Shown piece by piece: positions 39,371 through 48,351 of a DNA stretch of 64,000 nucleotides. The DNA comes from Halovulum dunhuangense (GTDB lineage: Bacteria > Pseudomonadota > Alphaproteobacteria > Rhodobacterales > Rhodobacteraceae). A program made the position numbers and the translations under genes. Where the stretch lies: contig NZ_JABFBC010000001.1 in NCBI RefSeq assembly GCF_013093415.1, positions 124,001-188,000 of the forward strand. Reading direction: 5' to 3'. Within the stretch, counting starts at the first letter, position 1, and every line of letters begins with the position of its first letter. The notes beneath the pieces were generated by a model. It worked only from the letters and a program-made list of their open reading frames with translations. It was not told the origin of the DNA and did not search any database.

Positions 39371-40525
39371 TTACTTGACGGAACCGGCCAGCAGGCCGCG
39401 CACCAGGTATTTCTGCATCGCGAAGAACACGACCAGCGGCACCGCGATCGACACGAAGGCCGATGTCGCAAGGATCTCCCAGTTGCCGCCCCGAGTGCCC
39501 AGCAGCTCGACGATCTGGCGGGTCATCACCGTCGTCTCGCCGCTCGCGTCGATCAGGAACACCAGCGCCACCAGCAGGTCGTTCCAGGTCCACAGGAACT
39601 GGAAGATCGCGAACGAGGCCAGCGCCGGGAAGGACAGCGGCAGGATGATCTTCACGAAGATCTGGAAATCGGTCGCCCCGTCCACCCGCGCATTCTCGAT
39701 GATGTCGCGCGGCAGGCCGACCATGTAGTTTCTAAGCAGGTATATCGCCAGCGGCAGGCCGAAGCCGGTATGCGCCAGCCACACGCCCAGGTAGCCCTTG
39801 CCGATGCCGATGCCGTTGTGGAACTTCAGCAGCGGGATCAGCGCCAGCTGCAAGGGCACCACCAGCAGCGCCACCACCGCCGCGATCAAGAGCGCCCGGC
39901 CCGGAAACTCCATCCAGGCCAGCGCATAGGCGGCGAACGCCGCGACCAGGATCGGGATGATCGTGGCCGGGATCGTCACCGTCATCGTGTTGAAGAACGC
40001 CTTGGCCATGCCTTCCGCGTTGTCGGGATCCAGCAGCACGTTCCGGTAGTTCTGCAAGGTGAACTCGGGCGGCGTGGTGGCCACCGCGAAGACCCGCGCG
40101 CCCCGTCCCTCGTCGAACTGCGCATCGCTCTCAAGCCGGTAGTCGCCATTCGCCTCCACCGTCAGCACGTCGCCGTTGCGCAGCGCGCCCGTCTCGCCGG
40201 CGGCGAACTCGTCCGTGGCCCGCGGGGTGGAACCGAAGCTCACGATCTCGGCCGCGCTCTCGCCCGACACCTCGAACAGGTTGCCCTCGATCACCCACAG
40301 GTCGCCCTCCTGCACCGCGGCCTCGCCGCCGGCGGTGCGCAGGGCGATGTTCTGCTCGGACGGGAACAGCGCCTTCCACCACCCGCTCGACGCGATCTGG
40401 TCGGCGGTCCGGAAGGACGACACGAACAGCCCCAGCGTGGGGAACAGCCACAGCAGCACCAGCCCCACCACGGAAATGTGGACCGCCCAGGTGAGGCCCG
40501 ATTTCTTTCCGACGATATTGTCCAT
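39371..40525 (-). CDS. aglG: alpha-glucoside ABC transporter permease
   Basis: 384 residues with six membrane spans and the EAA loop (ENARVDGATDFQIFVKIILPLS). Unlike most MalG-type permeases it has an extra periplasmic insertion of about 110 residues after the first span (about 40-165), with a beta-rich GDLWVIEGNLFEVSGE pattern; this is characteristic of AglG and explains its length. Operates with AglF, AglE and AglK. Confidence 0.93.
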   Translation of the reverse strand: MDNIVGKKSGLTWAVHISVVGLVLLWLFPTLGLFVSSFRTADQIASSGWWKALFPSEQNIALRTAGGEAAVQEGDLWVIEGNLFEVSGESAAEIVSFGSTPRATDEFAAGETGALRNGDVLTVEANGDYRLESDAQFDEGRGARVFAVATTPPEFTLQNYRNVLLDPDNAEGMAKAFFNTMTVTIPATIIPILVAAFAAYALAWMEFPGRALLIAAVVALLVVPLQLALIPLLKFHNGIGIGKGYLGVWLAHTGFGLPLAIYLLRNYMVGLPRDIIENARVDGATDFQIFVKIILPLSFPALASFAIFQFLWTWNDLLVALVFLIDASGETTVMTRQIVELLGTRGGNWEILATSAFVSIAVPLVVFFAMQKYLVRGLLAGSVK

Positions 40526-40537
40526 CGTCCCCTCCCC

Positions 40538-41545
40538 TCAGCGCATTTCCTTGCGCGCGTTATAGACGTTCCAGACCAGGATCGGCGTCACCAGCAGCAT
40601 GATGACCATGGCGGCGGCCGACCCGACGCCCCAGTCGTTCGCACGGAAAAGCTTGTCGTACATGTAGTTGGCCAGCACCTGCGTCTCCCACTGGCCGTTG
40701 GTCATGGCGAAGACGATGTCGAAGATCTTCAGCACCACGATGGTGATGGTCGTCCACACCACCACGATGGTGCCCATGATCTGCGGCACCTTGATCTTGA
40801 AGAAGATCTGGAACGGGTTGGCGCCGTCGATGATCGCCGCCTCGATCGTCTCCTCGGGGATGCCGCGCAGGGCGGCGGACAGGATGACCATGGCGAAACC
40901 GGTCTGGATCCAGACCAGCACCGCCATCAGGAAGAAGTTGTTCCAGAACGGGATCGTCAGCCAGGATTGCGGCTGCTCGCCCCCCACCCACAGGTAGAGC
41001 GCGTTCAGGACACCGATCTGCTCCTGCCCCAGCGGGCGCTGGTCATAGACCAGCTTCCAGATCACCGCGGCGCCGACGAAGGAAATCGCCATCGGCATGA
41101 AGATGATCGACTTCGCCAGGTTCCCCCAGGAAATCCGGTCCGTCAGCTGCGCCGCCAGAAGCCCGAACGCCGTCGAGAAGGCGGGCACCACGATCAGCCA
41201 CAGCATGTTGTTGCGCAGGGCTTCCCAGAACTTCGGCTCGTCCATCATCTGGCTGTAGTTGTCCAGCCCGACAAAGGCGTAGCCGCCGCCCGGCACCCGC
41301 TCGGTCAGGGACAGGCGCAGCGTCTCCCAGACCGGATAGGCCAGGTACAGGCCCAGCGCCGCCAGCGCCGGAAACAGGAACAGCCAGGGGCGGATCATGT
41401 TCGCCCGGTTGATGTTGCGGCTGATGTTCGGCCCCTTCGCCGGGAACAGCACCCTGTCCAGGAACTGGTTGGCGAAATAGAAATAGCCGACGCATCCGCC
41501 GACACCCACGATGATCGTGATGACACCCTGAAGCGCTGGATGCAT
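40538..41545 (-). CDS. aglF: alpha-glucoside ABC transporter permease
   Basis: 335 residues, MalF-like with an extra hydrophobic N terminus (ALQGVITIIVGVGGCVGYFYF), about eight spans, and the EAA loop AAIIDGANPFQIFFKIKVPQ. The long first loop (PNISRNINRANMIRPW) is AglF-like. It starts 12 nt upstream of aglG and is separated from aglE by a hairpin. Confidence 0.93.
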   Translation of the reverse strand: MHPALQGVITIIVGVGGCVGYFYFANQFLDRVLFPAKGPNISRNINRANMIRPWLFLFPALAALGLYLAYPVWETLRLSLTERVPGGGYAFVGLDNYSQMMDEPKFWEALRNNMLWLIVVPAFSTAFGLLAAQLTDRISWGNLAKSIIFMPMAISFVGAAVIWKLVYDQRPLGQEQIGVLNALYLWVGGEQPQSWLTIPFWNNFFLMAVLVWIQTGFAMVILSAALRGIPEETIEAAIIDGANPFQIFFKIKVPQIMGTIVVVWTTITIVVLKIFDIVFAMTNGQWETQVLANYMYDKLFRANDWGVGSAAAMVIMLLVTPILVWNVYNARKEMR

Positions 41546-41576
41546 GGTCCCCTCCCAAGGTCAGCCCTGTTTTTCC

Positions 41577-41610
41577 GGGAAGAACCCGGCGCGCGGGCCG
41601 GGTTCCTCCC
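41577..41610 (-). terminator. hairpin between aglE and aglF
   Basis: GGGAAGAACCCGGC and GCCGGGTTCCTCCC (13 of 14 pairs) enclose a 6-nt loop right after the aglE stop. There is no T-run in the aglE direction, so it is more likely an mRNA-stabilising or attenuating stem that allows more binding protein than permease to be made, as known for other sugar ABC operons. Confidence 0.6.
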
Positions 41611-41631
41611 AGGCGTGGCGTCTTGCGCGCC

Positions 41632-42993
41632 TTACTTCAGCGAATCCCAGGAGGCCTGGATCTCGTCGGCCACCTGCTGGGCGGGCTTGCCGCCGGTATA
41701 GTCCACCATGCCGGTCCAGAAGCTGCCGGCGCCCACGCCGCCCGGCATCAGGTCCGACCCGTCGAAACGGAAGGTGGTCGCGCTGGTCAGGATCTCGCCC
41801 TGGCCGCGCTGCGCGTCGTTGGCGTAGTTCACCGGGTCCGCGCCCAGGTGCGGCGTGAGGAACCCGTCCTTCGACATCATGTACTCATGCGCGAAGGGGG
41901 TCTTGAGGAACTCGATGAACTCGTCAGAGGCCGTGCTGTCGTTGGTGATCGAGAACAGCGTCCCCGCGCCCAGCACGGGCGTGCCCAGGTCCTTTTCCGC
42001 ATAGGCCGGGAAGTAGAAGAAATCCGCGTCCTGACCCAGCACCGTCCCTTCCGGGAAATAGGCCGGGATGAAGCTGGCCTGACGATGCATCATGCACTGC
42101 GGCGGCACGCTGAACAGGCCCTTGGGGCTGTCGCGGAAATCGGTCGCGGCCAGCGCGCCGGGCTCGCCCGCGATGTAGTCCGGGTTCAGCGCGAAGGCGC
42201 CGAATTCCTCGATCGCGGCCACCACGGCCGGGTCGTTGAACGGCATCTCGTTCGACACCCACTGGTCATAGACCTCGGGCGGCTGGGTGCGCAGCATCAG
42301 GTCCTCGACCCAGTCGGTCGCGGGCCAGCCGGTCGCCCCTCCGGAACCCAGGCCGATGCAGAACGGCGTCTCGCCATCCGCGACCATCTGGTCCATCAGC
42401 GCCTTCAGCTCTTCCATGGTCTGCGGCACTTCATAGCCGTAGATCTCGAAATTCTCGGGAACGTACCAGACCAGCGACTTGACGTTCACGTTGAAGAAAA
42501 AGCCGTAATACTCGTTCTCGCCTTCCGCGTTGGCATAGGTGCCCAGGTCCACCCAGGACTGCCCGGCGGCGAAGTTCTCGCGCACCCAGTCTTCGGTGCC
42601 CTCGGGCAGCGGCGTCAGGAACCCGCGCTGCGCCATGGTGCGCGCCAGGCCCGGCTGCGGGAACACCGTGATGTCCGGGGCGGAACCCGCCTCGGCGTCG
42701 ATCACGATCTGCTGCTCGAGGCTGTCCGAGCCGACATAATTCGCCTGCGCCCCGGTGGCGGCGTTGAAATAGGCCACCAGTTCCGAGAACGACTCGGCCT
42801 CGCCCGCCAGCCATGGCCCGAAGATGGTCAGCTCCTCGCCCGCCAGGTCGGTCGCGTCGGCAAAGGCGTTGTAGCTGTCCCAGTCGAACGTGCCCTCGCC
42901 CGGCGCGACCGGCAGGTCTACATGGCCGTCGGCATGGGCGACGCCCGTGGTTAGCGCTATCATGGCAGCGCAGGTCAAAAGTCCGGATTTCAT
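41632..42993 (-). CDS. aglE: alpha-glucoside-binding periplasmic protein
   Basis: 453 residues. N-terminal signal peptide MKSGLLTCAAMIALTTGVAHA, then a type I sugar-binding (SBP_bac_1) fold with PDITVFPQPGLARTMAQRGFLTPL and the later WFERN-like loops. GGGAGGGA precedes the ATG. It captures alpha-glucosides in the periplasm and delivers them to AglF/G. First gene of the operon, transcribed from the promoter at 43082-43110 under AglR control. Confidence 0.94.
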   Translation of the reverse strand: MKSGLLTCAAMIALTTGVAHADGHVDLPVAPGEGTFDWDSYNAFADATDLAGEELTIFGPWLAGEAESFSELVAYFNAATGAQANYVGSDSLEQQIVIDAEAGSAPDITVFPQPGLARTMAQRGFLTPLPEGTEDWVRENFAAGQSWVDLGTYANAEGENEYYGFFFNVNVKSLVWYVPENFEIYGYEVPQTMEELKALMDQMVADGETPFCIGLGSGGATGWPATDWVEDLMLRTQPPEVYDQWVSNEMPFNDPAVVAAIEEFGAFALNPDYIAGEPGALAATDFRDSPKGLFSVPPQCMMHRQASFIPAYFPEGTVLGQDADFFYFPAYAEKDLGTPVLGAGTLFSITNDSTASDEFIEFLKTPFAHEYMMSKDGFLTPHLGADPVNYANDAQRGQGEILTSATTFRFDGSDLMPGGVGAGSFWTGMVDYTGGKPAQQVADEIQASWDSLK

Positions 42994-43060
42994 TCCAATC
43001 CCTCCCGTTATCGTTGCGGACGCACGCCCGTTGCCCTTGCGGCACTCGGATTCGGCGTCT

Positions 43061-43072
43061 CAAACCGCTTTG
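43061..43072. promoter_or_regulatory. AglR operator O1 (agl operon)
   Basis: CAAACCGCTTTG is a near-perfect LacI-family palindrome. On the minus strand it begins 3 nt after the predicted start site of the aglE promoter, the position for repression. The same 12-mer recurs at 43184-43195. Confidence 0.8.
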
Positions 43073-43081
43073 GACACTCGC

Positions 43082-43110
43082 AAAATGTCTGGCGCCCCAT
43101 TAGGTGTCAA
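43082..43110 (-). promoter_or_regulatory. sigma-70 promoter of aglEFGAK
   Basis: Minus strand TTGACA (43110-43105), 17-bp spacer, CATTTT (43087-43082). Predicted start near 43075, directly before operator O1. The consensus -35 makes it a strong candidate. Confidence 0.75.
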
Positions 43111-43153
43111 CCCGTTTCACCGGGACGCCCGCCATGATGTCCCATGGCCAAAC

Positions 43154-43183
43154 TTGATTTCCCGTTTCCCCTCTGTCTACATT
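43154..43183 (+). promoter_or_regulatory. sigma-70 promoter of aglR
   Basis: TTGATT (43154-43159), 18-bp spacer, TACATT (43178-43183). The start would be near 43190, inside operator O2, so AglR probably represses its own gene. Confidence 0.65.
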
Positions 43184-43195
43184 CAAACCGCTTTG
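43184..43195. promoter_or_regulatory. AglR operator O2 (aglR)
   Basis: CAAACCGCTTTG, identical to O1 at 43061. It begins one base after the -10 box of the aglR promoter and covers the predicted start site. Centre-to-centre distance to O1 is 123 bp, so looping between the two is possible. Confidence 0.8.
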
Positions 43196-43213
43196 GGGAG
43201 GGACACAAGAACA

Positions 43214-44236
43214 ATGAACCTGAAACAGCTGTCCGACATGCTCGGGCTGTCGCCGACGACTGTCAGCCGCGCCCTGAATGGCTACCCGGAGGTGAACGCC
43301 CGCACCCGCGCCCGCGTGATCGAAGCGGCCCGCCATCATGGCTACGTTCCCAACAGCATGGCCAAGCGGCTGGCCACCGGGCGCGCCATGGCGATCGGCC
43401 ATGTGGTGCCGCTGTCCGATCACGACATGATCAACCCCATCTTCGCCGACTTCATCGCCGGCGCCGGCCGCGCCTATTCCGAGGCCGGCTACAACATGAT
43501 CCTGTCCGTCGTTCCCGCCGAAGAGGAAGAAGCCTCCTACCGGGCGCTTTCCGCCGCGCACAGCGTGGACGGCATCATCGTCCACGGCCCCAAGCGCAAC
43601 GACTACCGCATCCCGCTCCTGAACGAACTGGGCATCCGCTTCATGGTGCATGGCCGCTGCGACAGCACCCATCCCCATGCCTGGCTCGACATGAACAACC
43701 GCGCCGCCTTCCTGCGCGCGACCGAGTACCTGATCGGGCTGGGGCACCGGCGCATCGCCCTTCTGAACGGGATCGAGACGCTGTTCTTCGCCATCCGCCG
43801 CCGCGCCGGATACGAGGATGCGCTGCGCGCAGCCGGCATCGCGCCCGACCCCGCGCTGGTCTTCAACTCCGACATGACCGAACCCTATGGCTACCGGACC
43901 GCGCGCGCGCTGCTGGCCGGGCCGAACCCGCCCACCGCGTTTCTGTCCTCCAGCCTCATCACCGCGCTTGGCATCAGCCGCGCCATCGCCGATGCGGGGC
44001 TCAGGCTGGGCGCGGACGTGTCCGTCATCACCCATGACGACGCGCTCCTGTTCCTGCCCAACCAGGGAGAGCGGCCGATGTTCACCTCGACCAAGTCCTC
44101 GATCCGCGACGCGGGCTACCGGATGGGGCAGTTGCTCATCGACATCATCGAGGGCCGGGCCGATCCCCACGTCACCGAACTGTGGGAGGCAGAGCTCGTG
44201 ATCGGCAGTTCGACCGGCCCCGCCCCCTCCGGCTGA
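43214..44236 (+). CDS. aglR: LacI family repressor of the agl operon
   Basis: 340 residues from ATG 43214 (MNLKQLSDMLGLSPTTVSRALNG). The LacI helix-turn-helix and hinge (YVPNSMAKRLATGR) are complete, followed by a periplasmic-binding-type sensor domain with DGIIVHGP, HRRIALLNG and the C-terminal FTSTKSSIRDAGYRMG. It matches AglR in length and position, divergent from aglE with shared operators. The expected inducer is an alpha-glucoside or its product. It is followed 73 nt downstream by the beta-glucosidase gene. Confidence 0.9.
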   Translation: MNLKQLSDMLGLSPTTVSRALNGYPEVNARTRARVIEAARHHGYVPNSMAKRLATGRAMAIGHVVPLSDHDMINPIFADFIAGAGRAYSEAGYNMILSVVPAEEEEASYRALSAAHSVDGIIVHGPKRNDYRIPLLNELGIRFMVHGRCDSTHPHAWLDMNNRAAFLRATEYLIGLGHRRIALLNGIETLFFAIRRRAGYEDALRAAGIAPDPALVFNSDMTEPYGYRTARALLAGPNPPTAFLSSSLITALGISRAIADAGLRLGADVSVITHDDALLFLPNQGERPMFTSTKSSIRDAGYRMGQLLIDIIEGRADPHVTELWEAELVIGSSTGPAPSG

Positions 44237-44244
44237 GCGGTCGG

Positions 44245-44300
44245 GTGCCATACAATGTGCCATACGCGTGCCATACGCTTTCCAGACGCATAGCATACGG
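44245..44300. repeat. five tandem 11-bp imperfect repeats (copy B) before the beta-glucosidase gene
   Basis: Units: gtgccatacaat (12), gtgccatacgc, gtgccatacgc, tttccagacgc, atagcatacgg. The 32-bp core differs at one base from the copy at 10148-10179. It fills the whole gap between aglR and the ribosome site (cggagaa) of the GH1 gene, so it could be an operator or a translated-leader element. See findings. Confidence 0.75.
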
Positions 44301-44309
44301 AGAAAATCC

Positions 44310-45644
44310 ATGGATTTCAAACGCCTGGACTTCCCTGACGGCTTCACCTTCGGCGCCGCCACCTCCAGCTACCAGATCGAGGGACACGCCTTCGGCGGGG
44401 CCGGTCCGACCCATTGGGACAGCTTCGCCGCCACCCCCGGAAACGTCGTCCGCGGCGAACATGGCGCACGGGCCTGCGACCATTACCACCGCTGGCCCGA
44501 GGATCTCGACCTGATGCGGGAAGCCGGCTTCGACGCCTACCGCTTCTCGACATCCTGGGCCCGGGTCATGCCCGGGGGGCGCGGCGCGCCCAACCCCGAA
44601 GGGCTTGATTTCTATGACAGACTGGTGGACGGCATGCTTGAGAGGGGGCTCAAGCCCTATGCCACGCTCTACCATTGGGAACTGCCGCAGCCCCTGGCCG
44701 ACCTGGGCGGCTGGCGCAACCGCGACATCGCCTCGTGGTTCGCGGATTTCACCACCGTCATCATGTCGCGCATCGGCGACCGGGTCCACGCGACCGCCCC
44801 CATCAACGAGCCGTGGTGCGTCGCCTGGCTCAGCCATTTCCTCGGCGCCCAGGCCCCCGGCATGCGCGACATCCGCGCCGCCGCCCGCGCCATGCACCAC
44901 GTCCTCCTGGCCCACGGCAAATCCACCCAGGCCATGCGCGCCCTCGGCCTGAAGAACCTGGGCGCGGTGATGAACCTCGAGTATTCGGCCCCCGCCGACA
45001 GCACCCCCGAAGCGGCCGCAAGTGCCCGACTTTACGACGGAATCTACAACCGCTGGTTCCTGTCCGCGGTGTGCCGCAAGGAATATCCGGCGGATGTCCT
45101 GGAGGGGCTGGCCCCCCACATGCCCGAGAACTGGCAGGACGATCTGGACCTGATCGGCGCCCCGATCGACTGGCTCGGGATCAACTACTACACCCGCAAG
45201 CTGATCGGCCCCGACGACAGCGGCCTCTGGCCTCACCTGACCGATGTCGAGGGCCCGTTACCCAAGACCGCGATGGGCTGGGAGATCTACCCCGAGGGGC
45301 TTTACCACTTCCTCACATGGGTCCACCGGGAGTTCGGCGACGGCCTGCCGATCTTCGTCACCGAGAACGGCATGGCCTCCTACGACCGGCTCGAGGCCGG
45401 CAAGGTGAACGACCAGCCCCGGATCGACTATCTGAACGCGCATCTTGACGCCGTCCGCCGCGCCATCGCCGAAGGCGTGCCGGTCGCGGGCTATTTCGTC
45501 TGGTCGCTGCTCGACAATTACGAATGGGCACTCGGCTACGACAAGCGGTTCGGGCTGGTCCATGTCGATTTCGACACGCTGGAACGTACGCCGAAGGCGT
45601 CTTTCCTTGCGTTGAAACAGGCACTTGAGCGGCGCGAAGCCTGA
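44310..45644 (+). CDS. beta-glucosidase, GH1
   Basis: 444 residues from ATG 44310 (CGGAGAAAATCC upstream). GH1 family: FTFGAATSSYQIEG at the N terminus, acid/base Glu in TAPINEPWCV (NEP), nucleophile in FVTENGMAS (TENG), and the C-terminal YFVWSLLDNYEWALGYDKRFGL. Cytoplasmic enzyme splitting cellobiose-type beta-glucosides; some members also act on galactosides. It lies directly downstream of aglR, so the locus handles both alpha- and beta-glucosides. Convergent with the GT14 gene 2 nt after its stop. Confidence 0.93.
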   Translation: MDFKRLDFPDGFTFGAATSSYQIEGHAFGGAGPTHWDSFAATPGNVVRGEHGARACDHYHRWPEDLDLMREAGFDAYRFSTSWARVMPGGRGAPNPEGLDFYDRLVDGMLERGLKPYATLYHWELPQPLADLGGWRNRDIASWFADFTTVIMSRIGDRVHATAPINEPWCVAWLSHFLGAQAPGMRDIRAAARAMHHVLLAHGKSTQAMRALGLKNLGAVMNLEYSAPADSTPEAAASARLYDGIYNRWFLSAVCRKEYPADVLEGLAPHMPENWQDDLDLIGAPIDWLGINYYTRKLIGPDDSGLWPHLTDVEGPLPKTAMGWEIYPEGLYHFLTWVHREFGDGLPIFVTENGMASYDRLEAGKVNDQPRIDYLNAHLDAVRRAIAEGVPVAGYFVWSLLDNYEWALGYDKRFGLVHVDFDTLERTPKASFLALKQALERREA

Positions 45645-45646
45645 CC

Positions 45647-47335
45647 TCAGGCCTTGCGGCGCAGCACCCGGGTCATGGCGTCGTAGCGGCGCACCTCATG
45701 CGCCAGGACCCGCGTATCCACGATGTTGCGCGGCAGGCTGTCGAGGAACTCGGCAAAGCCCACGGGCAGGATCGGCCCGGAAAACACCGCCAGCCGCGAC
45801 AGCCCGTCCGGCAGTTTCCGCGCCGCCCGTTCCATCGCGGCAACGCCGTCGCGCAGCACCTCGTCCAGCCCGAGCCGGATCACCTGCGCCCGCGTGTCCG
45901 GTCCGGTCATCCGCGCGACGACCCCTGCTTCCTGCGCCGCACGCTCGGTCAGGGCGGGTTCGCCCGCGGCGGGATCGGCCTGCCAGAGCCGGCAGAGATC
46001 GAGCAGCCACGCCTCGGACAGGCGAAGGACATGCGCATTGGGATCCCGCAGAAGAAAATCGTCGATCACCCTTTGCTGCCTGAAATCATGGACGAAAAGC
46101 TGGTCGCTTCCACGCTCTGTCCAGATCAGCCTGGACAGGAAATGCACCGGCTTGTGGTCGCGGATCGGGACCGAAGCCGACAGGTTCCCGGTGAAGATCG
46201 GCGCGCCACCGGCGAATTCCACCCGCTCGGGATGATAGAGTTCGCCATGCGCGATGGCGCCGGGCAGCTGGTTCACCTCGGCCGGCAGGTTCGGGAACAG
46301 CTTCTGAAGCCCGTCGATCACCAGGTAGGGCCGCGCGGTCTGAAGCCGCTCCTCGAGCTTCTGGCCGGGATGGCAGCCATGGTTGACCAGCCCCGGCCGC
46401 GCCATCCGGTACCGCTCGGTCGCGCGCCGCAGCACGGCATGGGGCCGCTCTCCGGGCTTGCGGGCCGCGGCCGCGAGATGCTCGGCCACATCGCCCCCGA
46501 GAAAGACGTCATACAGCGTATCGGCCCCGCGCCAGATCTTGCGCGCGAAGAAGCCGTCGGCCCGCAACAGCATGTCCAGATGGTCGTCATAGAACACGAA
46601 CGGCTTGCCCTGCGGGTCGAACCGCACAAGCGTCAGCGGCGCGTTGCAGATGCGACGGCCATGCTTTGCCGCCAGCGTCTGGAAGAAGGATTCGTCGGGG
46701 ATCCAGCAGGTGCGGAAATATCGCCGATAGGCGGGCAGCCGCGGGTCGGCAAGGATCGCGTCAAGCGTGGCGCGGCTGAGGCACCACCATTGCGAGCCGA
46801 TGCGGGGCGACAGCCCCTCGGGCATCCGGCGCTTCACGCCAAGGCGGCGCTGAAGCTTGACGCTCCAGTCGAAAAGCCGCCGGAAGCGCCGCCAGGGCAG
46901 CGGGTGATACAGGCTGAATCGCTCCTCGGCCAGGCCATCGACGACCCAGCGGTCCCGCAACACGTCGACCGATTCGATGAAATCCGTGTCCGGATGCGCC
47001 GCCAGGTGCGCCCGCAGCGCGGCGATCGGCTTGATCGGCAGGCAGGAACCAGAGAGCTGGCAGACATGGGTCACGCCCGGCCAGCGACGGAACATCAGCT
47101 CAAGCGAGGCGATGCAGGCATCCACCAGGCTGAAGGTTCCCCATTCGCAGCGCCGGCGCGGCGTCAGCGCGATGTCGGGGCTGTCGCCCATGATCTTCAT
47201 CATGCGCTCGACCCCCGGTTCCTTCAGCCGGCTGTCGATATGCACCACCACCTTGCAGCCGTTGTCGGCCATGAAACGGGCCAGCTGGGCCGTGCGGCGC
47301 AGCTGGTCGTGGGCGAGGATGACGACGCCGATCAT
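45647..47335 (-). CDS. GT14-type glycosyltransferase with extra C-terminal domain
   Basis: 562 residues. The first ~270 are a core-2/I-branching-like (GT14) glycosyltransferase: MIGVVILAHDQLRRTAQL, LSGSCLPIKPIAALRAHL (the conserved S-G-x-x-x-P-I-K) and SQWWCLSRATLDAIL with PDESFFQTL. The remaining ~290 residues form a separate domain without a recognised fold (tentatively the DUF5928-type region of Rhodobacteraceae proteins), containing HPGQKLEERL and a repeated hydrophobic pattern. It would add a sugar to a surface glycan. Start overlaps the upstream GT2 stop by 4 nt. Confidence 0.8.
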   Translation of the reverse strand: MIGVVILAHDQLRRTAQLARFMADNGCKVVVHIDSRLKEPGVERMMKIMGDSPDIALTPRRRCEWGTFSLVDACIASLELMFRRWPGVTHVCQLSGSCLPIKPIAALRAHLAAHPDTDFIESVDVLRDRWVVDGLAEERFSLYHPLPWRRFRRLFDWSVKLQRRLGVKRRMPEGLSPRIGSQWWCLSRATLDAILADPRLPAYRRYFRTCWIPDESFFQTLAAKHGRRICNAPLTLVRFDPQGKPFVFYDDHLDMLLRADGFFARKIWRGADTLYDVFLGGDVAEHLAAAARKPGERPHAVLRRATERYRMARPGLVNHGCHPGQKLEERLQTARPYLVIDGLQKLFPNLPAEVNQLPGAIAHGELYHPERVEFAGGAPIFTGNLSASVPIRDHKPVHFLSRLIWTERGSDQLFVHDFRQQRVIDDFLLRDPNAHVLRLSEAWLLDLCRLWQADPAAGEPALTERAAQEAGVVARMTGPDTRAQVIRLGLDEVLRDGVAAMERAARKLPDGLSRLAVFSGPILPVGFAEFLDSLPRNIVDTRVLAHEVRRYDAMTRVLRRKA

Positions 47336-48351
47336 GCCCAGCTCCCCGACGACAGAAGGCCCAGATCCTCAAGCTGCCGCCAGTCGCGGTAGCGGGTGGA
47401 GGCGGGGGTCCACATGCTGAGCCCCTGGGTCAGCTTGTCCTCGTAGACGCGGTATTCCCGGCTGGCGGCGTAGTGCTGGCCGCGGGCGATCTCTTCCCGG
47501 GCCTTGGCGCCGAAGAGATCGAGGAACTTGGCGTGCAGCAGCACCCCGCAGGCACGTTCGCCGCCACGGTCGTCATAGACCTGGTTCAGGCCGCGCGGCA
47601 GCAGGTTGTGGGTAGAGCTGCGATAGACCATGCCGAACCGCCAGTTCACCAGCGGCACCTTGTTCAGCGCCGGCCCCAGTTCCGGCCGGTCGGCGAAGAA
47701 GACGCGCTGGCGCGGGCCGCCCTGGATCCACAGGTCGCGGTACTTGCCGTTGCGGTCGACGGAGTAGTTGGCGGCATCGAACCAGGACAGGATCTCGAAC
47801 GGATCCTGCCCTTCCTGGTAGCGCGTTTCGGCGATGGGGCGGTCGGCATACATGTCCAGAAGCATCGTGCCGAAGCTGCGCCGGTGGCAGCCGTCCAGCC
47901 ATTCGGTCAGCGCCTGCAGCGGTCGTGTGTGCATGTGCGGATAGACGAAGAACTCGTCGGCATCGACCGTGAGGCACCAGTGCCCGCGCCCGTGCCGGTT
48001 CAGAAGCCCGTTCATCCAGTCCATGCCATAGCGCGCGCGCTTGTAGCTGGCAGAGGTACGCCAGACCGACACGTCGGCCTGCCCGGCCAGGTAGTCCCCC
48101 GTGCCGTCGGACGAGCCGTTGTCCACGAACAGGAAATGCTGGACGCCGAGTTTGCGGTAATAGTCGAGGAAATGCGGCAGGCGGATCCGCTCGTTTCGCA
48201 GGGTGCAGAACAGAAGCGTGTCGCGGGGCCGGATGCGGCCTGTGCGGTCGCGCACGGGGGCGAGATCGCGAAGGCTGTTCAGACCAAGTAGAAAAAGTGC
48301 CACACGCTCGGCACAGAGACGGAGCCGATTAACTCGCCGGACCACACCCAT
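47332..48351 (-). CDS. glycosyltransferase family 2-like protein
   Basis: 339 residues. LLFCTLRNERIRLPHFLDYYRKLGV, FLFVDNGSSDGTGDYL and the metal-binding WCLTVDADEFFVYP (DxD) identify a GT-A fold of the Glyco_tranf_2_4/GT92-like group. It probably acts on an exported polysaccharide or on a glycolipid. Overlaps by 4 nt with the downstream GT14 gene and by 23 nt with the upstream GT4 gene. The first 40 residues are basic and less typical, so the start may be downstream. Confidence 0.82.
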   Translation of the reverse strand: MGVVRRVNRLRLCAERVALFLLGLNSLRDLAPVRDRTGRIRPRDTLLFCTLRNERIRLPHFLDYYRKLGVQHFLFVDNGSSDGTGDYLAGQADVSVWRTSASYKRARYGMDWMNGLLNRHGRGHWCLTVDADEFFVYPHMHTRPLQALTEWLDGCHRRSFGTMLLDMYADRPIAETRYQEGQDPFEILSWFDAANYSVDRNGKYRDLWIQGGPRQRVFFADRPELGPALNKVPLVNWRFGMVYRSSTHNLLPRGLNQVYDDRGGERACGVLLHAKFLDLFGAKAREEIARGQHYAASREYRVYEDKLTQGLSMWTPASTRYRDWRQLEDLGLLSSGSWA

